Of a stretch of DNA of 64,000 nucleotides, positions 35,293 to 44,769 are shown one piece after another. Position numbers and translations under genes: made by a program. How positions within the stretch are numbered: the first letter of the stretch is position 1; the number at the start of each line of letters is the position of its first letter. The notes under the pieces are model-generated. The model was not told the DNA's origin and made no database searches. It saw nothing but the letters and a program-made list of their open reading frames with translations. The stretch comes from an uncultured Bacteroidales bacterium. Its GTDB lineage: Bacteria > Bacteroidota > Bacteroidia > Bacteroidales > Muribaculaceae. The stretch lies in assembly GCA_902772455.1 (NCBI GenBank), contig CACYAW010000010.1, forward strand, positions 32,951-96,950. The letters are read 5' to 3'.

Positions 35293-37653
35293 ATGAAAAC
35301 CTCACGAATTATTATTGCAACGATGTGCCTTCTGGCAGCCATCACTGCATGGGCCGAGCCGATTAGCGAGACTCAAGCCCGCAGTATTGCCGCCAATTTC
35401 ATGGCAAGCCGTGCCATGTCGCCCACAAGCCTGAGAATGGTGCAGAAGGCCCCCAGACTAGGAGCCCCTGGGTCTAGTGTTCAGGCCGCCTACTATGTAT
35501 TCAATGCCGACAGGGAAGGTTATGTTATCGTTGCCGGTGACGACCGCGTACCCGCTGTGCTAGGCTACAGCGACAAGGGGCATTTTGACCTGCAAAACAT
35601 TCCCGAGGCCATGCAGGAACTGCTTGAGGGCTATAGTGCCCAAATGGAAGCCCTCGACCAAGGTGCCCGGGTTTCAGCCCACTTGAGCGGTCGCAATGCC
35701 ATCACTCCGCTGGTCAAGGCCCAATGGTCTCAAAACGCCCCATACAACATCCTGCTGCCCATCATCAAAGGTAAACACGCCTATGTGGGATGTGTGGCCA
35801 CTGCGATAGCTCAGGTCATGTACTACTGGAAATGGCCTGCCCGCCCCACGAAAGCATTGCCCTCCTATACAACCGAAGATTTGTCAATCTACATGCCCAG
35901 CCTGCCCGTTGTGGACTTTGATTGGAACAACATGCGCGACACTTATCTGACCAGCGATACCCTTAGCGTACAGGCTTTTGCCGCAGCCCAGTTGTCGAAG
36001 TATTGCGCCCAGTCGGTGAACATGGACTTCAAGGAGACATCTTCGAGTGCCAGCACAAGCAGCATGTCTATAGCGTTAACCACCTATTTTGGCTATAGTC
36101 CCGCTGCCCGTTGCACCTATCGTGAACGCTACACTACCGAGGATTGGGAACAGATGCTCTATAACGAACTGGCCGCAAACCGCCCCGTCATCTACCGCGG
36201 CGCTAAGGCAACGAGTGGCCACGCCTTTGTCTGCGATGGCTATGACGGCAACGGACTGTTCCACATCAACTGGGGTTGGAACGGCGCCAGCAACGGCTAT
36301 TTCCTGCTTAATATCCTCAATCCCGATGCCCAGGGCACCGGCAGCGCCAGCGGTTCCTATGGTTACATCTATGGCCAAGCGATGATTATTAACCTTGAAC
36401 CCGGCAACGCCTCCAATTCACAGCTTGAAGTTGCTGATAAACTCATCGAGATGGAGAGCTATTCATCGACCCGCAGCGGTTCGGGCGCTGATTTCTCGGT
36501 CACCCAAACGACGCAATTCCTCAACGAGTCGAACGATCCCATCAGCTTTGACTTTGCATGGGGACTTTTCAACCAGAACAATGAACTGATTTCAATCATG
36601 AACAAAGGCCAGAAGAGTGACCTCCCCAGCTGGTACTACACTTATCCCAAGCGCACGCTCTACTTTGGCAGGGGACTCACCTCGGGCACCTACCGCATCA
36701 TTCCCATTTACAGCGTGCCCAACGCTGAAAATTGGAAGCAATGCATTGGGGGTAACATCAATTACATCGAGGTAGCCATCCATGGTAACTCCTGCTCGTT
36801 CACCTGCCACGGCGACAGTCAAACACCCTCTTATGGTGTGAATAACGTCAATATCACAGGGCATTACCATCCCGGTCGTCCGCTGAACATCAGCATGAAT
36901 GTGACCAACCTGGGCAACACGCGCAATGACCTGGTTTACATGTTTGCCAACGGCAAATTCTTCGCTACGGGTTTTGTTGATCTGGCAAAAGGTGAGAGTG
37001 GTGATGTGAACTTCATGTATTCGAGCGAGACGACAGGATCCGTCACCTTGAAGTTCTGCTATGACGAAGAAGGCACTAACCCGTTCTACACAAAAACAAT
37101 CAGCATTGCCAGTATGCCTGCGGCCACTCTGAGTGGCCATATCACTGCGTTCAACGTCAGCGCGACCGACAACAGCGTCATCTTGAGCGATAAGTTCAGC
37201 ATCGAACTGGAGGTCACCAATAACAACACCACCACTTATGACGAAGACATCACCTTCAAACTCTACAAGCAGGTGTACGGCAACTATGGCTCGCTGGTGC
37301 AGACCATCACCAAACCTCTGTATCTGGCACGCCGTCAAAACGGCACCTTGCTGGTTGACTTTGACAACGTGATGGATGGTTGGAAATACTTCATCAAAGC
37401 CTATTATTACAGCAGTGGCGAGGAGAAATCGCTTACCGGCAGCTACACCTACACCATCGAATTCCCCAAAGGGATCCGTGGTGACGTGAACAACGATGGC
37501 GAGGTGAATATTGCCGACGTGAATACCATCATCGCCATCATCCTGGGCCGTAGCGTTAGCGACGATGTTAAACGACGAGCCGACGTCACCGGCGATGGCG
37601 AGGTCAACATTGCCGACGCCAACGCCACTATCGCCATCATACTCAACAAGTAA
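35293..37653 (+). CDS. Secreted C10 (streptopain-like) cysteine protease with dockerin, copy 2
   Basis: The 786-residue paralogue of copy 1 lies 80 nt downstream in the same direction. Signal peptide (MKTSRIIIATMCLLAAITAWA), Spi-type prodomain, C10 domain with Cys167 (YVGCVATAIAQVMYYWKWP) and His310 (SGHAFVCDGYDG), HINWGWNG, beta domains, and a dockerin of the same subtype as copy 1 (GDVNNDGEVNIADVNTIIA, then DVTGDGEVNIADANATIA). A TTG two codons upstream is open but the ATG at 35293 is preferred. The catalytic pair is complete, so it should be active once the prodomain is removed. Confidence 0.92.
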   Translation: MKTSRIIIATMCLLAAITAWAEPISETQARSIAANFMASRAMSPTSLRMVQKAPRLGAPGSSVQAAYYVFNADREGYVIVAGDDRVPAVLGYSDKGHFDLQNIPEAMQELLEGYSAQMEALDQGARVSAHLSGRNAITPLVKAQWSQNAPYNILLPIIKGKHAYVGCVATAIAQVMYYWKWPARPTKALPSYTTEDLSIYMPSLPVVDFDWNNMRDTYLTSDTLSVQAFAAAQLSKYCAQSVNMDFKETSSSASTSSMSIALTTYFGYSPAARCTYRERYTTEDWEQMLYNELAANRPVIYRGAKATSGHAFVCDGYDGNGLFHINWGWNGASNGYFLLNILNPDAQGTGSASGSYGYIYGQAMIINLEPGNASNSQLEVADKLIEMESYSSTRSGSGADFSVTQTTQFLNESNDPISFDFAWGLFNQNNELISIMNKGQKSDLPSWYYTYPKRTLYFGRGLTSGTYRIIPIYSVPNAENWKQCIGGNINYIEVAIHGNSCSFTCHGDSQTPSYGVNNVNITGHYHPGRPLNISMNVTNLGNTRNDLVYMFANGKFFATGFVDLAKGESGDVNFMYSSETTGSVTLKFCYDEEGTNPFYTKTISIASMPAATLSGHITAFNVSATDNSVILSDKFSIELEVTNNNTTTYDEDITFKLYKQVYGNYGSLVQTITKPLYLARRQNGTLLVDFDNVMDGWKYFIKAYYYSSGEEKSLTGSYTYTIEFPKGIRGDVNNDGEVNIADVNTIIAIILGRSVSDDVKRRADVTGDGEVNIADANATIAIILNK

Positions 37654-37702
37654 ATCATCCACCCTTCATTTCATACGAACCCATTCAGTAAAACCCTTAA
37701 TT

Positions 37703-40066
37703 ATGAAAAACTTTAAAAACATCTTGGTAATGATGTGTCTGCTGACCATCACTACCGCATGGGCCGCACCCATCAACGAGAATCAAGCACGCAACATCGC
37801 CACCAAGTTCTTAACGAGCCGTGCGATGCCGTCCACAACGCTGAAAATGGCCCACAAGATGCCATTAAAAAGCGCCGTTGGCAGCGAGAATGCAGCCTTC
37901 TATGTGTTCAATGCCAATCAAGGCGGTTATGTCATCGTGTCCGGTGACGACCGCGCACCTGCCGTGCTGGGCTACAGCGACAAGGGCACATATGACAGCA
38001 AAAACGTGCCCGAGGCTATGCAGGACATGCTGGAAAGCTATGCCAGCCAAATCACAGCGCTGACCCAAGGCGCCAAGCCGGCGCTCCTCGCCGCCTCGGG
38101 TGCCGCCATCCGTCCGCAGGTCACCGCCTCGTGGTCTCAGAATTCACCATACAACACCCTGCTGCCCATGCTCAACAACGGCAAGCAGGCAGTGGCCGGC
38201 TGTGTCGCCACAGCCTTGGCCCAGGTGCTGTATTACTGGAAACAGCCCGCACGCCCCACAAGCGCTATTCCCGCCTACACCTCCCAGAGCCTGGGCATCT
38301 ACATGCCCCAGTTGGAACCCATTGACTTCGACTGGACCGCGATGCAGGACACCTATCTGAGCAACGACACCGAGAGCGACGGTGCCCGCGCTGCCGCCCA
38401 ACTCACCCTGTATTGCGACCAAGTGATGAAAATGGACTTCCAGTATGGCGTTTCGGGAGCCAGCACCAACCACATCCCCGATGCCATTTCCACCTACTTT
38501 GGCTACAAGCGCGCCGCTCATTGCGAATACCGCGAGAATTATACGACACAAAGCTGGGCCGACTTCATCTACAGCGAGCTGGCCGAAGGCCGCCCTGTGA
38601 TCTACAGCGGCAGCAAGGCATCGAGTGGCCACGCTTTCATCTGCGATGGCTATGACGGTGAAGGCATGTTCCACATCAACTGGGGCTGGGACGGCATGAG
38701 CAACGGTTATTACCTGCTCAATGTGCTCAATCCCGATGCCCAGGGTACCGGCAGCGCCAGCGAGTCCTACGGCTACATCTACGGCCAGTATGTTGTCTGC
38801 AATATCGAGCCGGGAGAGGGCGCAAGCGAGTTTGCCTTGACCTCAGGCAGCGTGGCACTCAACGGTGCTGTCACGAGCCGCACGTCCAGCAACGCCAACT
38901 TCAAGGCAACGGTGACCGGCCGTTTCTACAACTACACGGCTGAGACAATAGCTGTGAACTTCGGTTGGGGATTCTATCAAGGTGACGAGCTGCTGTCTGT
39001 CCTCTATAGGAGCGGCAGCAGTGCACTCCCGTCAGGGTACTTCTTCTCCACCAATGGCCAGGAGCTGAGTTTCGGCAGCGGCATCACCAGCGGCACCTAC
39101 CGCATCGTGCCCATCTACAGCGAGTATGGAGCCAACAACTGGCGCCCGTGTGTGGGAGCCGATGTGAACTACATCGAGGTGACCATCGACGGCGACAACT
39201 GCACGGTGACTGGCCAGGGTTCGGCCGGCACGCGGGACTACATGATCAACGAAATAAACCATGACGGCTCATTGCACCATGGCCGCCCCGTGCACCTCAC
39301 GCTGAACATCACCAACAACGGCACGTCACAAAACGATTTGCTGTACATGCACGTCAACGGCGCGTTCAACTCAACGGCCTATCTGGGCATTGAGCCTGGT
39401 GCAAGTGGTGACATCCTGTTCACGTTCCTGCCCACGGCACCCGGCACCTACACTTGCACGTTCTCGTTGAACCAGGACGGCAGCGACCCCATTTCCCAAA
39501 CCGTGATCAATGTCACCCAAATGCCCACCGCCAACCTGAGGATCACGTCCGAGGTGCTTAACATCACCGATTACGCCAACAGCATTGTCACCAGCGACAA
39601 GTACAGCGTCAAGCTCACCATTACCAACAACGGCTCAACGGACTATCAGGAAGACATCACCGTGAAGCTGTACAAGAACCTTGACGGCACCTACGGCAGC
39701 AACGCGCAGATCGAGAACCAGTTCGTCAACATCGGCCCTGGCGAGACCACCGAGCTGCAGTTCGACCTGGATAATGTCATCGATGGATGGAGGTATTTTG
39801 CCGCTATCTACTACTATAGCAATGGTCAGGCGGTGCTTGATTCCACCACTCCCTATTACACCATTGTGTTCCCCACCGAGCCCGACTTTATCCGTGGCGA
39901 TGTGAACGGTGACAACGAAATGAATATCGCCGACGTCACTACCCTGATCGACTATCTGCTGAACAACAGCACACCCATCAACATGGATGCTGCCGACGTG
40001 AATGAAGATAGCGAAATCAACATCGCTGATGTGACCTCTCTGGTAGATAAATTGCTGGGTAACTAA
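37703..40066 (+). CDS. Secreted C10 (streptopain-like) cysteine protease with dockerin, copy 3
   Basis: The 787-residue third copy starts 49 nt after copy 2. It has a signal peptide (MKNFKNILVMMCLLTITTAWA), a Spi-type prodomain, the C10 domain with Cys167 (VAGCVATALAQVLYYWKQP) and His310 (SGHAFICDGYDG), HINWGWDG, beta domains and a C-terminal dockerin. Its dockerin repeats (NIADVTTLIDYLL and NIADVTSLVDKLL) are of a different subtype from copies 1 and 2 and match the amylase and copy 4. The frame is open for 46 codons upstream, but that stretch overlaps copy 2, so the ATG at 37703 is chosen. Confidence 0.92.
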   Translation: MKNFKNILVMMCLLTITTAWAAPINENQARNIATKFLTSRAMPSTTLKMAHKMPLKSAVGSENAAFYVFNANQGGYVIVSGDDRAPAVLGYSDKGTYDSKNVPEAMQDMLESYASQITALTQGAKPALLAASGAAIRPQVTASWSQNSPYNTLLPMLNNGKQAVAGCVATALAQVLYYWKQPARPTSAIPAYTSQSLGIYMPQLEPIDFDWTAMQDTYLSNDTESDGARAAAQLTLYCDQVMKMDFQYGVSGASTNHIPDAISTYFGYKRAAHCEYRENYTTQSWADFIYSELAEGRPVIYSGSKASSGHAFICDGYDGEGMFHINWGWDGMSNGYYLLNVLNPDAQGTGSASESYGYIYGQYVVCNIEPGEGASEFALTSGSVALNGAVTSRTSSNANFKATVTGRFYNYTAETIAVNFGWGFYQGDELLSVLYRSGSSALPSGYFFSTNGQELSFGSGITSGTYRIVPIYSEYGANNWRPCVGADVNYIEVTIDGDNCTVTGQGSAGTRDYMINEINHDGSLHHGRPVHLTLNITNNGTSQNDLLYMHVNGAFNSTAYLGIEPGASGDILFTFLPTAPGTYTCTFSLNQDGSDPISQTVINVTQMPTANLRITSEVLNITDYANSIVTSDKYSVKLTITNNGSTDYQEDITVKLYKNLDGTYGSNAQIENQFVNIGPGETTELQFDLDNVIDGWRYFAAIYYYSNGQAVLDSTTPYYTIVFPTEPDFIRGDVNGDNEMNIADVTTLIDYLLNNSTPINMDAADVNEDSEINIADVTSLVDKLLGN

Positions 40067-40096
40067 CCATAAGCAGTCATGACTTGATCAACTAAG

Positions 40097-40257
40097 AGGC
40101 TGTGTCATAATTCGCCTCATGACTTTCAATCGGCCTATCGGCCGAGAAATTAAACAAAATTAAAATAAATAATATTTAATTTTTATACGAATTTTTGTTT
40201 AATTTCTCCGCGCGATGCGCGGACATTAATACAAGCTTGATTTATGACACGCCGCCT
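40097..40257. mobile_element. MITE-like element with terminal inverted repeats
   Basis: The 161-bp stretch starts AGGCTGTGTCATAA and ends TTATGACACGCCGCCT, imperfect terminal inverted repeats. Inside, a second long inverted repeat (GAGAAATTAAACAAA against TTTGTTTAATTTCTC) flanks an AT-rich core, and GC-rich palindromes (CGGCCTATCGGCCG, CCGCGCGATGCGCGG) lie beside it. It has no coding capacity. It fills most of the gap between proteases 3 and 4 and ends 19 nt before the start of protease 4. No clear target duplication was found. Confidence 0.7.
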
Positions 40258-40276
40258 TGCAATTAAAACATTAATG

Positions 40277-42676
40277 ATGAAAATCTTAAAAAGCTTCATA
40301 GTTGTGATGTGTCTGATGGCCATCTCTACAGCATGGGCCATGCCCATCAACGAGAATCAGGCTCGCAGCATCGCTGCCAGCTTCATGGCTAGCCACGCGA
40401 TGCATTCACCCAGCTTGAAAATGGCCCACAAGGCCCCGATGGCAAAAGCCGCCGGGGCCGACAAGGCGGCCTATTATGTGTTCACCGGCAATCAGGGCGG
40501 ATATGTCATCGTCGCCGGTGACGACCGCGCGCCTGCCGTGCTGGGCTATAGCGATGACGGCACCTTTGACAGCCAGAATATGCCCGAGGCCATGCAGTAT
40601 ATGCTCGAGGGCTATGCCGCTCAAATCGAGGCACTGGCCACTTATGCCAAGCCTGCACGCCTCCTCACGTCGGCTCCCGCCATCAGACCGCTAGTCAAGG
40701 CTGCTTGGACCCAAGGCAATCCCTACAACATCCTGCTCCCGTTCATTACCTCGACCAAGCATGCCTATGCGGGCTGTGTTGCCACGGCAATGGCCCAGGT
40801 ACTGTACTACTGGCAATGGCCTGCCAGCACCACACAGCCGCTTCCGGCCTATACGTCAACTTATAAAACCACCACGACGTCATTAATCATCGACATGCCC
40901 GAGCTGCCCGTGACCACGTTTGACTGGGATCTCATGCATAGCACCTACCAGACAACCGACACGGCCAGCGAGGCTGCCTTGGCGGCGGCCAAGTTGACGC
41001 TGTATTGCGCTCAAGCTGTCGAGATGACCTTTAAGCCCGCCTCATCGAGTGCCTCCAGTGGACGCATCCCTTACAAACTGTCCACGTACTTTGACTACGA
41101 TCCCAGTGCTCATTTCATCAACCGCGTCAACTACAGCACGCAAGGTTGGGCCGATGCTCTTTATGGCGAACTGGCAGCCGGCCGCCCCGTCATCTATAGC
41201 GGCAGCAAGGCTTCAAGTGGCCACGCATTCATCTGCGACGGCTATGACGGCAACGGCATGTTCCACATCAACTGGGGCTGGAACGGCCAGAGCAACGGCT
41301 ACTTCCTGCTCAACGTCCTCAATCCCGATGAACAGGGCACCGGTAGCGCCGATGGCCCCTATGGATACATCTATTCTCAGTCTGCCCTCCTGGGTTTGCA
41401 GCCCTACCATGAGGGCACCTCGGTATTTGAGCTCACAGCCGCTCAGATGAAGCTTAACAGCTACACCGACACACGCAGCGGTACCAACATGGACTTCTCT
41501 GCAGACGTCTCGGGCCAATTCTACAACCACACATCCAACATTATCTCCGTACGCTTTGGCTGGGGCCTCTTTGATGGCGATGAGATGGTTGAGAGGATCT
41601 ATAGCACTTATGGCACCGATTGCAAACCCGGTAGCTATTACAATCTCGAGAACAAGATGCTCTACTTTGGCGAAGGCATGACCAGCGGCACCTACCGTAT
41701 CATGCCCATATATAGTGAGTACGGCGAAAGCAACTGGCGACCCTGCGTCGGTGCCGACCGCAACTACATTGAGGTGACCATCGACGGCAATCGGTGCCAC
41801 TTCACCGGCTATGGCACGGCAGGTGAGCACGATTACGCCATCAACGACATTGTCATGACCGGTAACATGCACAACGGCCGTCCCGTTGACATAAGCCTCA
41901 ACATGACCAACAACGGCACGTCGAGCAACGAACTGCTGTATATGTTCGCCGATGGAGTATTCTTCGGTACCGCCTTTGTGGGACTGGAGCCTGGCGAAAC
42001 GGGCAACATCTCCTACAGGTACATGAGCAACAGCAGCGGCAATCACACCCTCACCTGGTCATGGAATGAGGACGGCAGCGATCCTATCGCAAGCCGCACC
42101 ATCACCCTTAACCCGATGCCCGCCGCTTTGCTGAGCGCTACCATCGAAGTCCTTGACGTCACCGATAACGCATCGGACAACAGGACAATCACCAGTGACA
42201 AATTCAGCGTCTTGCTCACCATCATCAACAACGGTCAAACGACCTACGATGAGGACATCTCGGCCAAGCTGTTCAAGAACACCCAGAGCACGAGCGGCAC
42301 CAGCGTGCAGGGCATCAACAAGCACCTGACACTGGCTCCCGGCGAGACCGCAACGATGCAATTCGACATGACTAACGTCATCGACGGTTGGAGGTACTTC
42401 ATCAAGACCTACTTCTACACCGAGGGAACAGAAACGCAGCTCAAGGGCACTTCGACCTACACCATCGTCTTCCCCGAGGAGCCTACGCCCGAATTGCTCA
42501 TCGGTGACGTGAATAGCGACTTGGAAGTGAACATTGCCGACGTCACCTTCCTGGTTGACTATTTGCTGGACAACACCAAGCCCATCAACAGGGAAGCTGC
42601 CGATGTGAAGGGAGACGGCGAAATCAATATTGCTGATGTGACCACCTTGATTGACTTCCTGCTGAGCGGCAATTAG
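40277..42676 (+). CDS. Secreted C10 (streptopain-like) cysteine protease with dockerin, copy 4
   Basis: The 799-residue fourth copy has a signal peptide (MKILKSFIVVMCLMAISTAWA), a Spi-type prodomain, C10 domain with Cys167 (YAGCVATAMAQVLYYWQWP) and His316 (SGHAFICDGYDG), HINWGWNG, beta domains and a dockerin of the copy 3/amylase subtype (NIADVTFLVDYLL and NIADVTTLIDFLL). It ends ...LLSGN then TAG; the same frame then stays open for 104 codons that encode another domain (42677-42991). A MITE-like element separates it from copy 3. The ATG at 40277 keeps the leader equal to its paralogues; 40274 is also ATG. Confidence 0.92.
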   Translation: MKILKSFIVVMCLMAISTAWAMPINENQARSIAASFMASHAMHSPSLKMAHKAPMAKAAGADKAAYYVFTGNQGGYVIVAGDDRAPAVLGYSDDGTFDSQNMPEAMQYMLEGYAAQIEALATYAKPARLLTSAPAIRPLVKAAWTQGNPYNILLPFITSTKHAYAGCVATAMAQVLYYWQWPASTTQPLPAYTSTYKTTTTSLIIDMPELPVTTFDWDLMHSTYQTTDTASEAALAAAKLTLYCAQAVEMTFKPASSSASSGRIPYKLSTYFDYDPSAHFINRVNYSTQGWADALYGELAAGRPVIYSGSKASSGHAFICDGYDGNGMFHINWGWNGQSNGYFLLNVLNPDEQGTGSADGPYGYIYSQSALLGLQPYHEGTSVFELTAAQMKLNSYTDTRSGTNMDFSADVSGQFYNHTSNIISVRFGWGLFDGDEMVERIYSTYGTDCKPGSYYNLENKMLYFGEGMTSGTYRIMPIYSEYGESNWRPCVGADRNYIEVTIDGNRCHFTGYGTAGEHDYAINDIVMTGNMHNGRPVDISLNMTNNGTSSNELLYMFADGVFFGTAFVGLEPGETGNISYRYMSNSSGNHTLTWSWNEDGSDPIASRTITLNPMPAALLSATIEVLDVTDNASDNRTITSDKFSVLLTIINNGQTTYDEDISAKLFKNTQSTSGTSVQGINKHLTLAPGETATMQFDMTNVIDGWRYFIKTYFYTEGTETQLKGTSTYTIVFPEEPTPELLIGDVNSDLEVNIADVTFLVDYLLDNTKPINREAADVKGDGEINIADVTTLIDFLLSGN

Positions 42677-42991
42677 CCCGCTGCCGAGACGGTTTACACC
42701 GTAGTCGGCACCTACAACCTGTTTGAAAGCGACTGGGACCTCAACTATCCAGGCAACGACATGGTAAAGGGCAATGACGGTATTTACCGTTTGACCAAGA
42801 CCGGTTTTTTCTTAGAGGGCACCGAAATCAAGTTCAAGATCGTTCAAGACCACTCTTGGGACCATGCATGGCCCGCTGAAGACTGGTACATCTACATTAT
42901 CGAGGATGGCACCTGGAACTTTGACATCATGTTCAATCCCTATAATAACGACGAGGATAAAATTGCCGTCGATATCAACAAACTGTTCTAA
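42677..42991 (+). CDS. In-frame domain behind the TAG stop of protease 4 (readthrough domain or remnant)
   Basis: Directly after the TAG at 42674-42676 the same frame encodes 104 residues: PAAETVYTVVGTYNLFESDW, NDMVKGNDGIYRLTKTG, EIKFKIVQDHSWDHAWP, DWYIYIIEDGTWNFDIMF, ending NKLF and TAA. The pattern (GxxNLFxSxWD, DGIYxLTK, FKVxxxHxW..AWP, DGxW/Y) is that of a small beta domain related to starch-binding or E-set modules of Prevotella-type secreted proteins. It has no start codon of its own before 42761 and no leader, so it is either reached by TAG readthrough or is a leftover cut off by a nonsense change. Confidence 0.6.
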   Translation, partial: PAAETVYTVVGTYNLFESDWDLNYPGNDMVKGNDGIYRLTKTGFFLEGTEIKFKIVQDHSWDHAWPAEDWYIYIIEDGTWNFDIMFNPYNNDEDKIAVDINKLF

Positions 42992-43020
42992 GATTGATTC
43001 TTTTATAGAGTCCTGAAAAG

Positions 43021-43050
43021 AGAGGTGTGCCAGATTCCTGACACACCTCT
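43021..43050. terminator. Bidirectional terminator between convergent genes
   Basis: AGAGGTGTG and CACACCTCT form an exact 9-bp stem with a 12-nt loop, followed by TTTAATAT on the plus strand. It separates the plus-strand protease cluster from the minus-strand barrel gene. Confidence 0.7.
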
Positions 43051-43075
43051 TTAATATCTAAGGGGATGAATGAAC

Positions 43076-44512
43076 TTATCGTCTTGCTGACAGTGGGATG
43101 GAAAGGCCGAACAAGGCGTTGCAGCACTTGGTGTCCTTACCCAGGTACATATAATCGGTTCCCAGGAACAGCGGGCCCAACTTGAGCGCAAAGCCAAAGC
43201 TCTTTCCACCGCTCAGGATGGGTGAGTAGCTTGCAGTAAGTCCGATGAAATTGCTGGGATTATAGTTAAGCGACATTGTCAGCTCGGTCTCATTGAATAT
43301 GCTTCCCTTACGGTTGGTAAACAATACACCGAAATTCACCTTGTCGTGATTAAATGCGTAATCGGCACCCAGAACCAGTGTCGGGGCCAGCTTCGTCGTC
43401 CTCCCCTTGGCAGCCTCCTCGTCTAAGGTGAGTCGCAACAAGTCAGGATTGAGGGTCTCGCCACTGCTCACAATCTCGGTGAAGTCAAGGATATCTCCAG
43501 CATTGTTCGTGTCAAAATACATCTCATTAGCTTGGGTCCGGGCCACCTGTGTGGCACCCTTTGACCACTTGATGAAGCCCAGGTCAACCAGCGCTGCCGA
43601 CAGGCTGAGGCCACCGATGACACGTGCTGAAACACCGAGGTCAACTCCAGCGCCAATACCGGCGATGCCCATGTGCTTGGCCTCGAACTTCATGTCATCG
43701 ATATAACCGTCCTGGTTGGTTTTATACTCAAAACCCTCAAACGAGCTCTCGAGTTGTGCATCCACCTCGATCGTGGCATTACCCGATGCCCCAGCAACAT
43801 CCTCATAGTGAATGTCAGTCCAGTTGATGTCGGGGTTGACACCTTGCAGATTGGTCTTGACAACAGCCTTGTTAATCTTCAGGTTGGCATTTCCCAGTCC
43901 CAGCAAACCCTTGACGCGCAAACCAGCGTTGAAACGGTCACCGAAACGTCTGCTATAACCCACACCAATCTCGGTGTAGGCGTTGACGTCCACCTCGTGT
44001 GCACCGAGGTCGCAAACGTAGTTGCTGTAGTCGTGGCTTTCCAGACCCCGCATGTCGCGCAGGAAATTGAACATGCCACGGTTCACATTCATGCTGCCAT
44101 CCACCTTCACACTCAAGTTGATGGTCCAGAATGAATTCTTGCTCTGCCACCATCCCACGGAAAGCACGTCGGTTCCGGCATTGACTAGGGCGTGATTCTC
44201 GTCCTTGAGTTCGTTCACGAAACGGTCTTTCAGGAAGTAATCGGCATCATCTTTATTCTCGATGACATCCCACACGTCCTCAAAGGTCAATGAGTTGGAC
44301 CTTACCGACGCGTTGACATGGCCGATGCCCGGCAAATGCACAAATCCCTTGGCCGGCGCTAATGCCGGGTTTAACTGCAAACGGTACTGTGAGCCTTCCA
44401 TAAAATAGGAAGAACGCAAGTATTGGGCACTGGCATAGTGGGTACATGCCAGCATTATCACCGCTAACGCAAACAGGCACCGCAAATAGAAGAAACGGTA
44501 GAACTTTTTCAT
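43076..44512 (-). CDS. DUF5723 family outer-membrane beta-barrel protein
   Basis: The 478-residue protein has a signal peptide after a basic start (MKKFYRFFYLRCLFALAVIMLA) and beta-strand-type alternation throughout: YRLQLNPALAPAKGFVHLPGIG near the start, TEIGVGYSRRFGDRFNAGLRVKGLLG in the middle, and a barrel-type end LFLGTDYMYLGKDTKCCNALFGLSIPLSARR. These features match the DUF5723 family of Bacteroidota outer-membrane proteins, whose function is unknown. I start at 44512 because transcription from the promoter at 44564-44594 leaves a leader of about 45 nt; an in-frame ATG at 44545 would sit almost at the transcript start. Confidence 0.8.
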   Translation of the reverse strand: MKKFYRFFYLRCLFALAVIMLACTHYASAQYLRSSYFMEGSQYRLQLNPALAPAKGFVHLPGIGHVNASVRSNSLTFEDVWDVIENKDDADYFLKDRFVNELKDENHALVNAGTDVLSVGWWQSKNSFWTINLSVKVDGSMNVNRGMFNFLRDMRGLESHDYSNYVCDLGAHEVDVNAYTEIGVGYSRRFGDRFNAGLRVKGLLGLGNANLKINKAVVKTNLQGVNPDINWTDIHYEDVAGASGNATIEVDAQLESSFEGFEYKTNQDGYIDDMKFEAKHMGIAGIGAGVDLGVSARVIGGLSLSAALVDLGFIKWSKGATQVARTQANEMYFDTNNAGDILDFTEIVSSGETLNPDLLRLTLDEEAAKGRTTKLAPTLVLGADYAFNHDKVNFGVLFTNRKGSIFNETELTMSLNYNPSNFIGLTASYSPILSGGKSFGFALKLGPLFLGTDYMYLGKDTKCCNALFGLSIPLSARR

Positions 44513-44563
44513 ATCGACTTTTGCTTCTTTTTTAACTTGGAACAAAATGTTGTATTATCGAGG

Positions 44564-44594
44564 GCAAAGATAGTATTTTTTCACAAAATATCAA
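44564..44594 (-). promoter_or_regulatory. Bacteroidota-type promoter for the DUF5723 gene
   Basis: TATCTTTGC (44572-44564) with TTG (44594-44592) 19 nt upstream on the minus strand; an exact consensus pair. Confidence 0.7.
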
Positions 44595-44699
44595 AAATTT
44601 GCAAAAAAACGAGTGATGGTCTTGCGATTTGGCTGCCGTTTGCACCATCCAGCCTGCAAGATCATCCCTCATCCATAGGGATGAAACGCACATGGGCAC

Positions 44700-44742
44700 A
44701 AAAAAAAGTCGCGGCCATCCCGTTTGGGGTGATAACCGCAAC
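44700..44742 (-). terminator. Intrinsic terminator of the ferredoxin gene
   Basis: On the minus strand a stem starting GTTGCGGTTATC pairs with GATGGCCGCGAC (several G-U pairs, one bulge), followed by eight T (44707-44700). It begins 28 nt past the ferredoxin stop. Confidence 0.75.
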
Positions 44743-44769
44743 TGTTGTGTTGTTGATAATGTCCAGTGA

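Noticed and set aside
36592-37662. Minus-strand open frame of 356 codons
   Set aside because: It is the complement of C10 protease 2, including its dockerin; no independent motif.
42674-42676. TAG as a pyrrolysine codon
   Set aside because: No pyrrolysine genes or context are visible, and other genes in the window use all three stops normally; readthrough or a nonsense change is simpler.
32840-42676. Type IX C-terminal sorting domain on the C10 proteases
   Set aside because: All four end directly after the dockerin; no typical type IX end strand pattern follows.
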